Part shown: in pieces, positions 27,178 to 35,769 of the stretch
How the letters are laid out: each line of letters opens with the position of its first letter
Position numbering within the stretch: the stretch's first letter is position 1
Source of the DNA: an uncultured Flavobacteriaceae bacterium
GTDB taxonomy: Bacteria; Bacteroidota; Bacteroidia; Flavobacteriales; Flavobacteriaceae
Direction of reading: 5' to 3'
Assembly (NCBI GenBank): GCA_947503105.1
Contig: CANNCM010000002.1
Span: 391,546 to 455,545 of the forward strand
DNA length: 64,000 nucleotides
The notes under the pieces: generated by a model
What the model saw: only the letters and a program-made list of their open reading frames with translations
Database searches by the model: none
Told to the model about the DNA's origin: nothing
Program-made: the position numbers and the translations under genes

Positions 27178-28116
27178 ATGACTATCACTCAGTTGCATTA
27201 TGTTTTGGCCGTGGCCGAGCATCAAAATTTCACTAAAGCTGCAGAATATTGCTTCGTAACACAGCCCACGCTTAGCATGCAAATTCAAAAGTTAGAGGAG
27301 GAATTAGACGTTCAAATTTTTGACCGCAGCAAAAAACCTATTAAACTCACCCAAGTGGGGCGTAAAATTGTCAATCAAGCGAAAAATATTGTTGCAGAAG
27401 CAGACCGCATCAATGATATTGTAGATCAAGACAAGGGCTTTATTGGAGGGGAATTTAAACTGGGGATCATTCCAACAGTGATGCCAACGCTTTTGCCGAT
27501 GTTTCTCAAAACCTTTATCAAACGCTATCCAAAAATTAAACTTAAAATTGAGGAGCTCAATACAGAGGAATTAATTCAGCGTATTCATGATGGCCATATA
27601 GATGCAGCCATTGCCGCTACCCCACTCAAAATTGAAACCATTAAGGAACGAGTGTTGTATTATGAACCATTTGTTGGATATATTCCATCGAGCCATCGCT
27701 TGGCGCATAAAAACACCATTGCTCCCGAAGATTTAGACATCAATGACATGCTGCTTTTGGAAGATGGACATTGTTTTAGAGATGGGGTTTTGAATTTGTG
27801 TAAAACCCTAAGTGTACCCGAAGAAAAAGCGGTTCAATTGGAAAGTGGGAGTATAGAAATGTTGGTTAAACTCGCCAATGAAAATATGGGTATGACGCTT
27901 CTTCCGTTTTTGAATACATTGGATTTAAAACAAAAAGAGCAGCAAAATTTACGCTATTTTAGTGAGCCCTCTCCTGCTCGTGAAGTGAGTTTGATTTATA
28001 ACCGTAATGAATTGAAAATCCAAATTATTGACGCGCTTCACAACAGTATTTCTGGAATTATACGAGGGGCTATTGCCTTTCAAAATGTAGACATTATTAG
28101 TCCTACAAAAAAATAA
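27178..28116 (+). CDS. oxyR: Peroxide-sensing LysR-type regulator OxyR
   Basis: 312 residues from the ATG at 27178. The N-terminal LysR winged helix (FTKAAEYCFVTQPTLSMQIQ) is followed by the periplasmic-binding-like effector domain. The redox pair is exactly in place: LLEDGHCFRDGVLNLC gives Cys199 and Cys208, the E. coli OxyR numbering and spacing. It should activate peroxide defence genes after disulfide formation. A TTG at 27160 is in frame but overlaps the -7 element. Confidence 0.95.
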   Translation: MTITQLHYVLAVAEHQNFTKAAEYCFVTQPTLSMQIQKLEEELDVQIFDRSKKPIKLTQVGRKIVNQAKNIVAEADRINDIVDQDKGFIGGEFKLGIIPTVMPTLLPMFLKTFIKRYPKIKLKIEELNTEELIQRIHDGHIDAAIAATPLKIETIKERVLYYEPFVGYIPSSHRLAHKNTIAPEDLDINDMLLLEDGHCFRDGVLNLCKTLSVPEEKAVQLESGSIEMLVKLANENMGMTLLPFLNTLDLKQKEQQNLRYFSEPSPAREVSLIYNRNELKIQIIDALHNSISGIIRGAIAFQNVDIISPTKK

Positions 28117-28117
28117 A

Positions 28118-28312
28118 TCAACTTAAGTAAATCGCACAACGCTTTAAATCGGGATTTGTTTGAATCAAAGAGTCAATAAAAACCTTCAATTCTTCAATTT
28201 CATAGGGCAATAAGCGTTCCATTGCTTTTTTGACTTCTGTACAAAATAGATTGGTATCAAAACTAACTTTCTTAAGCACCAATTTGGTGTACTCATACAT
28301 TGCTCTGGCCAT
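28118..28312 (-). CDS. Small conserved flavobacterial protein of unknown function
   Basis: 64 residues, predicted soluble and helical, starting MARAMYEYTKLVLKKVSFD. I recall near-identical starts in small hypothetical proteins of other Flavobacteriaceae, so it is probably real. No domain is recognised. It converges on oxyR with the stop codons 1 base apart. Confidence 0.7.
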   Translation of the reverse strand: MARAMYEYTKLVLKKVSFDTNLFCTEVKKAMERLLPYEIEELKVFIDSLIQTNPDLKRCAIYLS

Positions 28313-28416
28313 TGTTACAAGATTTAGAAATTAAAAGTAGTTTTAGACTATAAGCAGATATTTTTGATTGATTTAAAATTAGTCAAAAAAAATGAAACTA
28401 TCAAAAAATTTAACAT

Positions 28417-28866
28417 TTAGGATTTACATTTGATACTCCACATAAAATTGAATGTTGAGACCACATCATTGGCCTCATCTCGGCCTTCTGCAGTAAGAGT
28501 AAAACTATACCCTTCTCCTGTTTCTATGGCGTTTTGGAGGATACTGTCTATCGCTTTTCCTTGTGTGCATTGGAAAGTGATTCGGCCTTTGGCTTTTTTG
28601 AAAAACTGAGCCTCATTTTTAACGACAAGCATGGATACTTTTTTATTTGATTGTTTGATTTTCATGATGATAAGTGCACCGGTGGCCAGCTCGGCTGCCA
28701 TTCCCTGAACAGCCCAAAACATGGATTTAAATGGATTTTTGTTGATCCATTTGTGGCGCACACCAACATGACACTGCTCGTCGTTGATGCGTTTCACCCG
28801 AACCCCACATAAAAACGCAGAGGGAAGATTATACACTAGAAAAAGATTGAGTTTACTTGCTGTCAA
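28417..28866 (-). CDS. DUF4442 (hotdog-fold, thioesterase-like) protein
   Basis: 149 residues. The segment SAFLCGVRVKRINDEQCHVG and the core NPFKSMFWAVQGMAAELATG match the DUF4442 family, which has a hotdog fold related to acyl-CoA thioesterases. The start must be the TTG at 28866 (or a nearby ATT), because no ATG lies before the conserved region and the frame upstream is AT-rich. Substrate unknown. It diverges from the PadR gene across 141 bases. Confidence 0.82.
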   Translation of the reverse strand: MTASKLNLFLVYNLPSAFLCGVRVKRINDEQCHVGVRHKWINKNPFKSMFWAVQGMAAELATGALIIMKIKQSNKKVSMLVVKNEAQFFKKAKGRITFQCTQGKAIDSILQNAIETGEGYSFTLTAEGRDEANDVVSTFNFMWSIKCKS

Positions 28867-28945
28867 AATTGTAAAAAATAAATGATACTCTGCTAATATA
28901 GTTATTATTAATGAAGAATTAAATATGTTAAAAATATGTTAAAAT

Positions 28946-28955
28946 ATAGTACTAT
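28946..28955 (+). promoter_or_regulatory. Possible PadR operator region
   Basis: A perfect 10-base palindrome ATAGTACTAT (28946-28955) lies 25 bases before the -7 element at 28981. It is preceded by two adjacent copies of AATATGTTAAA (28922-28943). Position fits autorepression by the PadR gene; the identity of the operator is a guess. Confidence 0.35.
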
Positions 28956-28980
28956 GCAATACAAAATACCTTTTAATGGA

Positions 28981-28988
28981 TACATTTG
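28981..28988 (+). promoter_or_regulatory. -7 element of padR-pspC
   Basis: TACATTTG matches TAnnTTTG exactly, 19 bases before the PadR ATG at 29008. Confidence 0.5.
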
Positions 28989-29007
28989 TAAAAAATAACT
29001 ATAAAGT

Positions 29008-29346
29008 ATGAAGATAGAAAACACCAAAGCGCAGATGCGAAAAGGGGTTTTGGAATTCTGTATCCTTTCTGTTTTAGAACCCAAAGATGCCTATGTGGCT
29101 GAAATTCTAGAAACTTTAAAAGATGCCAAAATGTTGGTGGTAGAGGGAACAATTTACCCCCTGCTCACTCGCCTTAAAAACTCTGGTCTTCTGGAATACC
29201 GATGGGAAGAATCGCCCACAGGACCACCGCGAAAGTATTATGGATTAACAACATCTGGAAAACTATTTTTAAAAGAATTAAACACCACATGGGATGCACT
29301 TCAAAGTGCAGTTTCTGTGGTGACCCAAAATCAAACTAAAAAATGA
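29008..29346 (+). CDS. PadR-family transcriptional regulator
   Basis: 112 residues, typical of the short PadR-s2 class: RKGVLEFCILSVLEP, then GTIYPLLTRLKNSGLLEYRW (winged helix with the conserved YPLL) and PRKYYGLTTSGK. It probably represses its own operon. The last four bases overlap the start of the PspC-domain gene (ATGA), so the two are co-translated. Confidence 0.94.
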   Translation: MKIENTKAQMRKGVLEFCILSVLEPKDAYVAEILETLKDAKMLVVEGTIYPLLTRLKNSGLLEYRWEESPTGPPRKYYGLTTSGKLFLKELNTTWDALQSAVSVVTQNQTKK

Positions 29347-30926
29347 AAAAAACAATAAGTATAAATTTGGCAGGGCTCTTTTTTCACATCGATGAAGATG
29401 CCTATAAAGAATTACAAAACTATTTGGCAGCCGTCAAACGTTCTATGCAAAATGAGCAAGGTACGTCAGAAATTATAGCTGATATTGAAGCGCGAATTGC
29501 AGAATTATTTTCGGAGCGAATCAGTTCTAGTCAGCAAGTCATCACATCAGAAATTGTTGAAGATATTATCGATATCATGGGACAACCCGAAGATTATAAT
29601 ATTGATGATGATAACAATGACTCTAATACTAGGACGGATTCTACTCAGACCACTAAGCGTTTATTTCGCGACAAAGAAAATGCTTTTGTAGGTGGTGTTT
29701 CTGCAGGACTAGGACACTATTTGGGAATAGATCCTCTCTGGATGCGATTGATATGGATCCTATTAGTTTTTGGCCTTGGTACGGGTGTATTGCTTTACCT
29801 CATTATGTGGATTTTAATTCCTGCTGCCAACACAACTGCCGAAAAACTGTCAATGATGGGAAAGCCCATTAACATTACCAATATAGAAGAACAAGTCAAA
29901 GAAGGGTTTGGTAATGTGAAAGAGCACTTGGACAAAGTGACTGAAAAAGTGAAACAACAAGATTTTAATGCGTTGCAAACAAAATCGCGTTCCTTTTTTG
30001 AAGCCCTTAGCTCTATTCTATCAATTTGCTTTAAATTTTTTATAAAGGGTATTGGAATTTTACTAATTATATCTGGAATTTTTGCAATTATTACAACCTC
30101 CATAAGTTTTTTTACGTTAGGTATTTTTGGAGTTACAATTCCAGGAATTGAAATAAACAGCTTATTGAGCACTCCTATTATTCCGCTTTGGTTGATTACA
30201 ATTATTTTGCTAATTGTGGTGATTGTACCCCCATTGTTTGTTGTTTTTCTTGGACTAAGATTGTTGGAAACAAAGAGTACATTTCTCAACAAAACTGCTC
30301 GAATTTCTTTATTTATTTTATGGGGTGTTGCACTTTCATGCCTGATTGCATTGAGCCTTCAACAACTGGTTGATTTTAATGAAGAAGCCTATATAACAAA
30401 AGTAAATGAACTTAAAATATCAAAAAATGACACCTTGTATCTTGAAATGTCTAAAAATTCTAAATACACAAAATTAACCTACAGAGATTTATTTAAAAGT
30501 GATACGTATAAAGTTTTTAGAGACAGTGATCAAAACCAGTTGATTTACGGCTCTAATATTCGACTAATTGTTCGATCAACCAATGATTCTTTAGGGACTA
30601 TTTCTATTGAAAAATCTTCACTAGGAAAAACCTACGAGCTTGCAAAAGAACGTGCAGAAAATGTGCAATACGGGTATCGTTTTGAAAATCATACCCTAAA
30701 ATTAGACCCCTATTTTACGACAGATATTTCTCATAAGATTAGAGGTCAAGGCATCGAAGTTATTGTCACACTTCCAAAAGAAGCGGTTCTTTATGCAGAC
30801 AAAAACACATATTCGTTTCACCGAAATTACGACAAACACCAAGATCTTCTAAAAAACGGAGATGAAGAGCACTTTTTGAAAGTAAAATCCAACGAATTAG
30901 AATGTTTGGATTGTAATAAAAATTAA
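29343..30926 (+). CDS. PspC-domain membrane protein with extended C-terminus
   Basis: 527 residues. A helical N-terminus of about 100 residues (DEDAYKELQNYLAAVKRSM) precedes the PspC domain near 105-160 (FVGGVSAGLGHYLGIDPLWM, then a transmembrane helix ending LIMWILIPA). Three further hydrophobic segments lie near 225-255, 275-305 and 320-340. A long beta-rich, probably extracytoplasmic C-terminus from about 345 ends with LECLDCNKN. PadR plus PspC is a recurrent envelope-stress pair in Bacteroidota. What it senses is unknown. Confidence 0.88.
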   Translation: MKKTISINLAGLFFHIDEDAYKELQNYLAAVKRSMQNEQGTSEIIADIEARIAELFSERISSSQQVITSEIVEDIIDIMGQPEDYNIDDDNNDSNTRTDSTQTTKRLFRDKENAFVGGVSAGLGHYLGIDPLWMRLIWILLVFGLGTGVLLYLIMWILIPAANTTAEKLSMMGKPINITNIEEQVKEGFGNVKEHLDKVTEKVKQQDFNALQTKSRSFFEALSSILSICFKFFIKGIGILLIISGIFAIITTSISFFTLGIFGVTIPGIEINSLLSTPIIPLWLITIILLIVVIVPPLFVVFLGLRLLETKSTFLNKTARISLFILWGVALSCLIALSLQQLVDFNEEAYITKVNELKISKNDTLYLEMSKNSKYTKLTYRDLFKSDTYKVFRDSDQNQLIYGSNIRLIVRSTNDSLGTISIEKSSLGKTYELAKERAENVQYGYRFENHTLKLDPYFTTDISHKIRGQGIEVIVTLPKEAVLYADKNTYSFHRNYDKHQDLLKNGDEEHFLKVKSNELECLDCNKN

Positions 30927-30928
30927 TC

Positions 30929-30994
30929 ATGTTTCAACTATCTAAATATATTATCAATATCATTGTAGATCTGGTATTAATTTTGATGCCATAA
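30929..30994 (+). CDS. Possible 21-residue hydrophobic peptide
   Basis: The ATG at 30929, two bases after the PspC stop, opens MFQLSKYIINIIVDLVLILM and ends at TAA 30992. It would form one short membrane helix. It may be a genuine mini-protein of the PspC operon or the stub of a lost gene; no family is recognised. Confidence 0.3.
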   Translation: MFQLSKYIINIIVDLVLILMP

Positions 30995-31009
30995 TTTAAA
31001 ACATAAAAA

Positions 31010-31237
31010 ATGGCATATCATAAAATCTATGGCGGAAGTTTTATAGTTGTTGAATTGATTAGAAAACATCTAGAAGATCAAGGAATTACAGCAATAATAA
31101 AAGATGAAACTGAGTCTGGTCGTTTGGCAGGTTTTGGCCCTACTACCTATGGATATCAAGACATTTTTGTTCATGAAAGCGAGCAAGAAAAGGCGCAACA
31201 AATCATGGCTATAGCAATTGCTAATTTGGAACTTTAA
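31010..31237 (+). CDS. DUF2007 protein
   Basis: 75 residues: KIYGGSFIVVELIRKHLEDQ followed by GITAIIKDETESG and a C-terminal EQEKAQQIM helix, the typical putative-prokaryotic-signal-transducing DUF2007 fold. Function unknown. It follows the PspC gene on the same strand and may belong to its operon. Confidence 0.85.
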   Translation: MAYHKIYGGSFIVVELIRKHLEDQGITAIIKDETESGRLAGFGPTTYGYQDIFVHESEQEKAQQIMAIAIANLEL

Positions 31238-31276
31238 TACTTGTCGTAAAATAGCAAGCTCAACATTCAAATCATT

Positions 31277-31305
31277 GTTGTATTTTAGTTGTATCAAAAT
31301 ACAAC
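31277..31305 (+). other. Hairpin in the leader of the S10 peptidase gene
   Basis: GTTGTATTTT (31277-31286) and AAAATACAAC (31296-31305) are perfect reverse complements around a 9-base loop. The structure ends five bases before the ATG at 31311 and lacks a T-run, so it is not a standard terminator. It could occlude the ribosome site or bind a regulator. Confidence 0.5.
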
Positions 31306-31310
31306 TCGTC

Positions 31311-32798
31311 ATGCAAAAAAGTATCATTATTTTATTATGTCTTTGTTTTCATCTAAGTTTTTCTCAAAACTTAAAAGTACCAACAGACACTACAGTATCA
31401 ACTCAGCACAAAACAATCATCAAAGGAGTACCTATTAATTATACTGCTGAAACAGGTATGCAGCCCGTTTGGGACAAAAACGGTACTGTTGTTGCTAGTC
31501 TCTTTTACACTTATTATACGCGAAATAACGTCAAAAATCGAGCTGAACGCCCCCTTATTATTTCGTTCAATGGTGGACCAGGTTCGGCCTCCGTATGGAT
31601 GCATATGGCCTATACCGGACCACGAATTCTAAACGTTGATGAAGAAGGATATCCTGTTCAACCCTATGGATTTAAAAGCAATCCAAATTCTATTTTGGAC
31701 GTTGCCGATATTGTTTTTGTAAACCCTGTTAATACTGGTTATTCTCGAATGATTCCAAACAAAGAAGGCGAAATGCCAGACCGCAGTCAGTTTTTTGGTA
31801 TCAATGAAGATATTGCATATTTGTCGGGATGGATAAATACTTTTGTAAGCCGAAAAAACCGATGGGAATCTCCAAAATATATTATTGGAGAGAGCTATGG
31901 CGGTACTCGTGTTATGGGGCTTTCTTTGGCATTACAACAAAATCAATGGATGTATCTCAATGGTGTGATTTTAGTTTCACCTGCAGATTATAAAACCTTG
32001 CGCGTTGGCGGTCCTGTATCCTCGGCACTCAATCTCCCCTACTATGCAGCAACAGCATGGCATCACAAAATGCTTCCTGAAGCCCTACAATCAAAAGACC
32101 TTTTGGAGGTTTTACCAGAAGTTGAAGCTTATACTATTAATTCCCTTATTCCAGCTTTGGCCAAAGGTGGATTTATTTCGGAAAAAGAAAAATTGAGCGT
32201 CAGCGAAAAAATGGCCTACTACTCTGGAATTAGTCAAAAAGCAATACTTCAACACAATTTGGATGTCCCGAATAGCTTTTTTTGGAAAGAATTATTGAGA
32301 GATAAAACAGGGCAAACCATTGGACGACTTGATTCTAGGTATTTGGGTATTGATAAAAAAGAAGCGGGCTCTAGCCCCGATTATAATGCCGAACTTACGT
32401 CTTGGCTGCATTCTTTTACGCCCGCAATTAATCATTACATCAAAACTGAATTGAAATTTGAAACCGACTTAAAGTACAATATGTTTGGATCTGTTCGACC
32501 ATGGAATAATGACAATGACAATACACGAGATGATCTGCGCCTGGCGATGGCTCAAAATCCTTATCTAAAAGTACTCAATCAATCGGGGTATTATGATGGC
32601 GCAACAACCTATTTTAGTGCAAAATATACGCTTTCACAAATTGATCCTAGTGGAAAAATGAAAGATCGTTTTACATTTAAAGGGTACAGAAGTGGACATA
32701 TGATGTATTTGCGTAACGAAGATTTAATTCAATCTAACGAAGATTTAAGAGCATTCATCAAAGCGTCGTCTGCCAATGGAAAAGCAGCAAAATATTAA
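31311..32798 (+). CDS. Exported S10-family serine carboxypeptidase-like protein
   Basis: 495 residues from the ATG at 31311, which opens a signal peptide (MQKSIIILLCLCFHLSFSQ). An in-frame extension to 31218 would put the signal inside. The oxyanion segment SFNGGPGSASVW is near residues 85-96, the nucleophile GESYGGTR is near Ser195, and the distal SGHMMYLR provides the catalytic histidine. It acts in the periplasm or outside on peptide C-termini or esters. The stop overlaps by one base the start of the glycosyltransferase gene. Confidence 0.9.
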   Translation: MQKSIIILLCLCFHLSFSQNLKVPTDTTVSTQHKTIIKGVPINYTAETGMQPVWDKNGTVVASLFYTYYTRNNVKNRAERPLIISFNGGPGSASVWMHMAYTGPRILNVDEEGYPVQPYGFKSNPNSILDVADIVFVNPVNTGYSRMIPNKEGEMPDRSQFFGINEDIAYLSGWINTFVSRKNRWESPKYIIGESYGGTRVMGLSLALQQNQWMYLNGVILVSPADYKTLRVGGPVSSALNLPYYAATAWHHKMLPEALQSKDLLEVLPEVEAYTINSLIPALAKGGFISEKEKLSVSEKMAYYSGISQKAILQHNLDVPNSFFWKELLRDKTGQTIGRLDSRYLGIDKKEAGSSPDYNAELTSWLHSFTPAINHYIKTELKFETDLKYNMFGSVRPWNNDNDNTRDDLRLAMAQNPYLKVLNQSGYYDGATTYFSAKYTLSQIDPSGKMKDRFTFKGYRSGHMMYLRNEDLIQSNEDLRAFIKASSANGKAAKY

Positions 32799-33805
32799 TG
32801 CCCGAATTAAAAGTCAGCATTGTAATTCCTGCAAAAAACACTGCAGAATTTCTTCCAGAATGTTTGGAATCTATTCTAACACAAAGCTATTCCAATTGGG
32901 AAGCTATAATTGTTGACGATGGTTCAACGGATGGCAGTGCACAAATTATTGCAGACTACGCCGCAAAAGACCATCGAATTTGTGTGTTGTCAAATTCAGG
33001 AATAGGGATTATCGATGCACTAAGAACAGCCTATGCCGTTGCGACTGGAGAGCTGATTACTCGAATGGATAGCGATGATATCATGAGCAGTGATAAATTA
33101 CTAAAAATGAGCGCAATGCTCAAAAAATATGGTCAGGGATACATTGCATTGGGATGTGTAAAATACTTTTCAAAAGAAGGCATAAAAGACGGCTATCGGC
33201 GCTACGAAAAATGGCTCAACGGACTGACAAAAAACGGAGAAAATTTTTCTGAAATCTATAAAGAATGTGTGATTCCCTCGCCTTGTTGGATGGTCTATGT
33301 AACTGATTTTGAGCGTTGTGGAGGGTTTTCACCAGATACGTATCCTGAAGATTATGACCTCGCATTTCGTTTTTATAAATATGGATTAAAGTGTATTCCT
33401 TCTAACGATCTATTTCATTATTGGAGAGATTATGCCATTAGAACTTCGAGAACTAGCGACCACTATGCCGAAAATTCTTTTTTGGAATTAAAGCTCAATT
33501 ACTTTATGGAATTATCATATAATGCCTCAAAAACTTTAATTATTTGGGGGGCTGGAACAAAAGGTAAAAAAATGGCCAGATTACTCTCGGAAGCCCATAT
33601 GGCTTTCGAATGGATTTGTGATAATCCCAAAAAAATAGGTAAAACCATTTATGGAAAAACGCTTAAACCTTTCGAATTTTTATCAGAAATTGATAATTAT
33701 CAAAGCATCATTACTGTTGCAAACCGTGAGGCACAAGAAGTCATTAAAACCTATTTCGAGACCCATCAAAAAAAGCCAATGAAAGATTACTTTTTCTTTT
33801 GCTAA
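32798..33805 (+). CDS. Family 2 glycosyltransferase with a C-terminal Rossmann-like domain
   Basis: 335 residues. The GT-A domain (VSIVIPAKNTAEFLPECLES, VDDGSTDGS, then RMDSDDIMS carrying the DxD) fills about 230 residues. From about 245 a second domain begins with LIIWGAGTKGKKMARLLSEA, a nucleotide-binding G-x-G-x-x-G turn, then WICDNPKKIGKTIYG. That resembles the N-terminal part of PglD-type sugar acyltransferases. Donor and acceptor are unknown. Translationally coupled to the S10 peptidase gene. Confidence 0.85.
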   Translation: MPELKVSIVIPAKNTAEFLPECLESILTQSYSNWEAIIVDDGSTDGSAQIIADYAAKDHRICVLSNSGIGIIDALRTAYAVATGELITRMDSDDIMSSDKLLKMSAMLKKYGQGYIALGCVKYFSKEGIKDGYRRYEKWLNGLTKNGENFSEIYKECVIPSPCWMVYVTDFERCGGFSPDTYPEDYDLAFRFYKYGLKCIPSNDLFHYWRDYAIRTSRTSDHYAENSFLELKLNYFMELSYNASKTLIIWGAGTKGKKMARLLSEAHMAFEWICDNPKKIGKTIYGKTLKPFEFLSEIDNYQSIITVANREAQEVIKTYFETHQKKPMKDYFFFC

Positions 33806-33830
33806 GTCTTCTTTTTATAAATTATATTTG
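33798..33830 (+). promoter_or_regulatory. Promoter of the BatA-like operon
   Basis: TTTG at 33798-33801, 21 bases, then TATATTTG at 33823-33830. The -7 ends only four bases before the ATG at 33835, so the transcript would have almost no leader. Confidence 0.5.
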
Positions 33831-33834
33831 AACT

Positions 33835-35769
33835 ATGTTTTTTAAAATTCAGTTTGTTCATCCAGAAGTTTTATACGCGCTTTTTGCGCTTATAATTCCC
33901 ATACTGGCACATCTCTTTCATTGGCGTCGTTTTAAGAAACAAGAGATTACAACAATTGCATTCCTTCAAAAAATTGAACTCCAAACGCGTCAAAGTGCAA
34001 TCCTAAAGAAATGGCTGATTTTAATTTTGAGATTACTTGCACTTGGTTGTATCATTTTGGCATTTGCACAGCCGTATTTCTCCAATCAAAAAATAAAAAA
34101 CACCACGCCCGAAGTTGTGATTTATATCGACAATTCATTCAGTATGCAAGCCCTCGGGCCAAAGGGTGCACTTTTGGAACGATCAGTACAAGAAGTGCTG
34201 AATCATTTGGAGCCCACGCACAGTGTAAATGTCTTTACCAATACAAATACATATCGAAATAGCTCACTAAAATCGCTTCAAAATGAACTTCTTGATGTTC
34301 AGTATGTCTCCTATCAAATGGATTTAAAAACCGTTATTTCTAAAGGCAAAATGTTGTTTTCTGAAAACACATCAAATCCTAAGTTTTTTATTATTATTTC
34401 TGATTTTCAACATACAAACAACACTGTTGAAATCCCAAAAACAGAGGATGACATTCGCCTGTTTTATATCCACCAAAAACCCATAAGTACAGAAAATGAT
34501 TTTATTGAAAATATTAAAATCACATCGAATACTGATAGTTACGAAATTGAAGTTAACGCAAAAGGTACAACCCATTCTAAAGACAGTCTTACTGTAAGTT
34601 TATATAACAATCGAAAACTCTTGGGAAAGTCAGTTTTATTGAAAAACCAGAACTTCAAAAATGTATTTTCTGTTCCAAAAAATAGTCTATTGAACAAAGG
34701 AAAAATTGTTTTGGATAATGCAAATGGACTTGTTTTTGATGACACCTATTACTTCAATATTCCAGCACAAAAAAAGATCAGTGTTATGGTCATTGGTGAA
34801 AAGCAAAACACCTATTTGTCGCGCATTTTCACACAGGATGAATTTTTACTTTCAGAGCAAAATATAAATGCTATAAATTACAGTTCACTACAAAAGCAAG
34901 ATGTGCTTATTTTAGATGGTCTAAAGGAAATTTCAGAAGCTCTGAAAATGAATATCAAAAACGTTTTGAGTGAAGGCAGGACAGTTGTTTTAATTCCTCA
35001 TTTGGATGGAAATATTGATGATTATAATGGCCTATTTGATTTGCCTATTTTACAAAAAAATGCGGTTATATCTGAACAAAAAATAACTACAATTAATTTT
35101 GAACATCCAATATATAAAACCGTTTTTGAAACAAGCATCAATAATTTTCAGTTTCCAAAAGTGAAATCCTATTTGCCTTTAAAAACAACATCAAACACCC
35201 TTTTGAAACTACAAAACGAAGTTCCCTTTTTGGCGCAATATGCTAACGCTTTTGTCTTTTCATCAAATATAAGTTCTGGAGATTCAAATTTTATCAATTC
35301 CCCTTTGGTGGTACCAACTTTTTATAGTATTGCTAAATCAAGTTATCAATTACCAAAAACACAATATACCATTGGCAAAAAAAATTCCATTGAATTGAAT
35401 TACAACATCAATAAAGATGAAGTTTTACAGCTTACAAATAATGAAACGAGTTTCATTCCACTGCAAAATAAACAGCATTCAAAACTTCAAATCATAACCG
35501 ACGATTTACCAGAAAGAGCTGGACATTATGCGCTTCATTATAAAACCGATACGCTGCAGGTTTTGAGTTATAATTATGATAGAAATGAAAGTATTTTGAA
35601 ATATCTAAATATTGAAGATTTAAGCACTGATTTTAATACAGAATCCGTCGAAAGTAGTTTGAACTCTATAAAAAGTAGTGTAAAAATTAAGTCCATATGG
35701 AAATGGTTTGTTATTTTTGCTCTAGTATTTTTGGCTTTAGAAATGCTCATCTTAAAATTTTTTAAATGA
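33835..35769 (+). CDS. BatA-like membrane protein with VWA domain
   Basis: 644 residues. The N-terminal BatA-type segment has two membrane helices (about residues 5-24 and 59-80, ILILRLLALGCIILAFAQPY). A von Willebrand A domain with an intact MIDAS start (YIDNSFSMQAL, D-x-S-x-S) follows. A long beta-rich extracytoplasmic part leads to a final membrane helix at 622-642. Proteins of this kind in Bacteroidota are linked with aerotolerance (Bat) operons; this one stands beside a dihydroorotase homologue instead. The last four bases overlap the next start (ATGA). Confidence 0.88.
   Translation: MFFKIQFVHPEVLYALFALIIPILAHLFHWRRFKKQEITTIAFLQKIELQTRQSAILKKWLILILRLLALGCIILAFAQPYFSNQKIKNTTPEVVIYIDNSFSMQALGPKGALLERSVQEVLNHLEPTHSVNVFTNTNTYRNSSLKSLQNELLDVQYVSYQMDLKTVISKGKMLFSENTSNPKFFIIISDFQHTNNTVEIPKTEDDIRLFYIHQKPISTENDFIENIKITSNTDSYEIEVNAKGTTHSKDSLTVSLYNNRKLLGKSVLLKNQNFKNVFSVPKNSLLNKGKIVLDNANGLVFDDTYYFNIPAQKKISVMVIGEKQNTYLSRIFTQDEFLLSEQNINAINYSSLQKQDVLILDGLKEISEALKMNIKNVLSEGRTVVLIPHLDGNIDDYNGLFDLPILQKNAVISEQKITTINFEHPIYKTVFETSINNFQFPKVKSYLPLKTTSNTLLKLQNEVPFLAQYANAFVFSSNISSGDSNFINSPLVVPTFYSIAKSSYQLPKTQYTIGKKNSIELNYNINKDEVLQLTNNETSFIPLQNKQHSKLQIITDDLPERAGHYALHYKTDTLQVLSYNYDRNESILKYLNIEDLSTDFNTESVESSLNSIKSSVKIKSIWKWFVIFALVFLALEMLILKFFK

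Noticed and set aside
31218-31310. Earlier start for the S10 peptidase
   Set aside because: It overlaps the DUF2007 gene and crosses the hairpin; the signal peptide starts at 31311.
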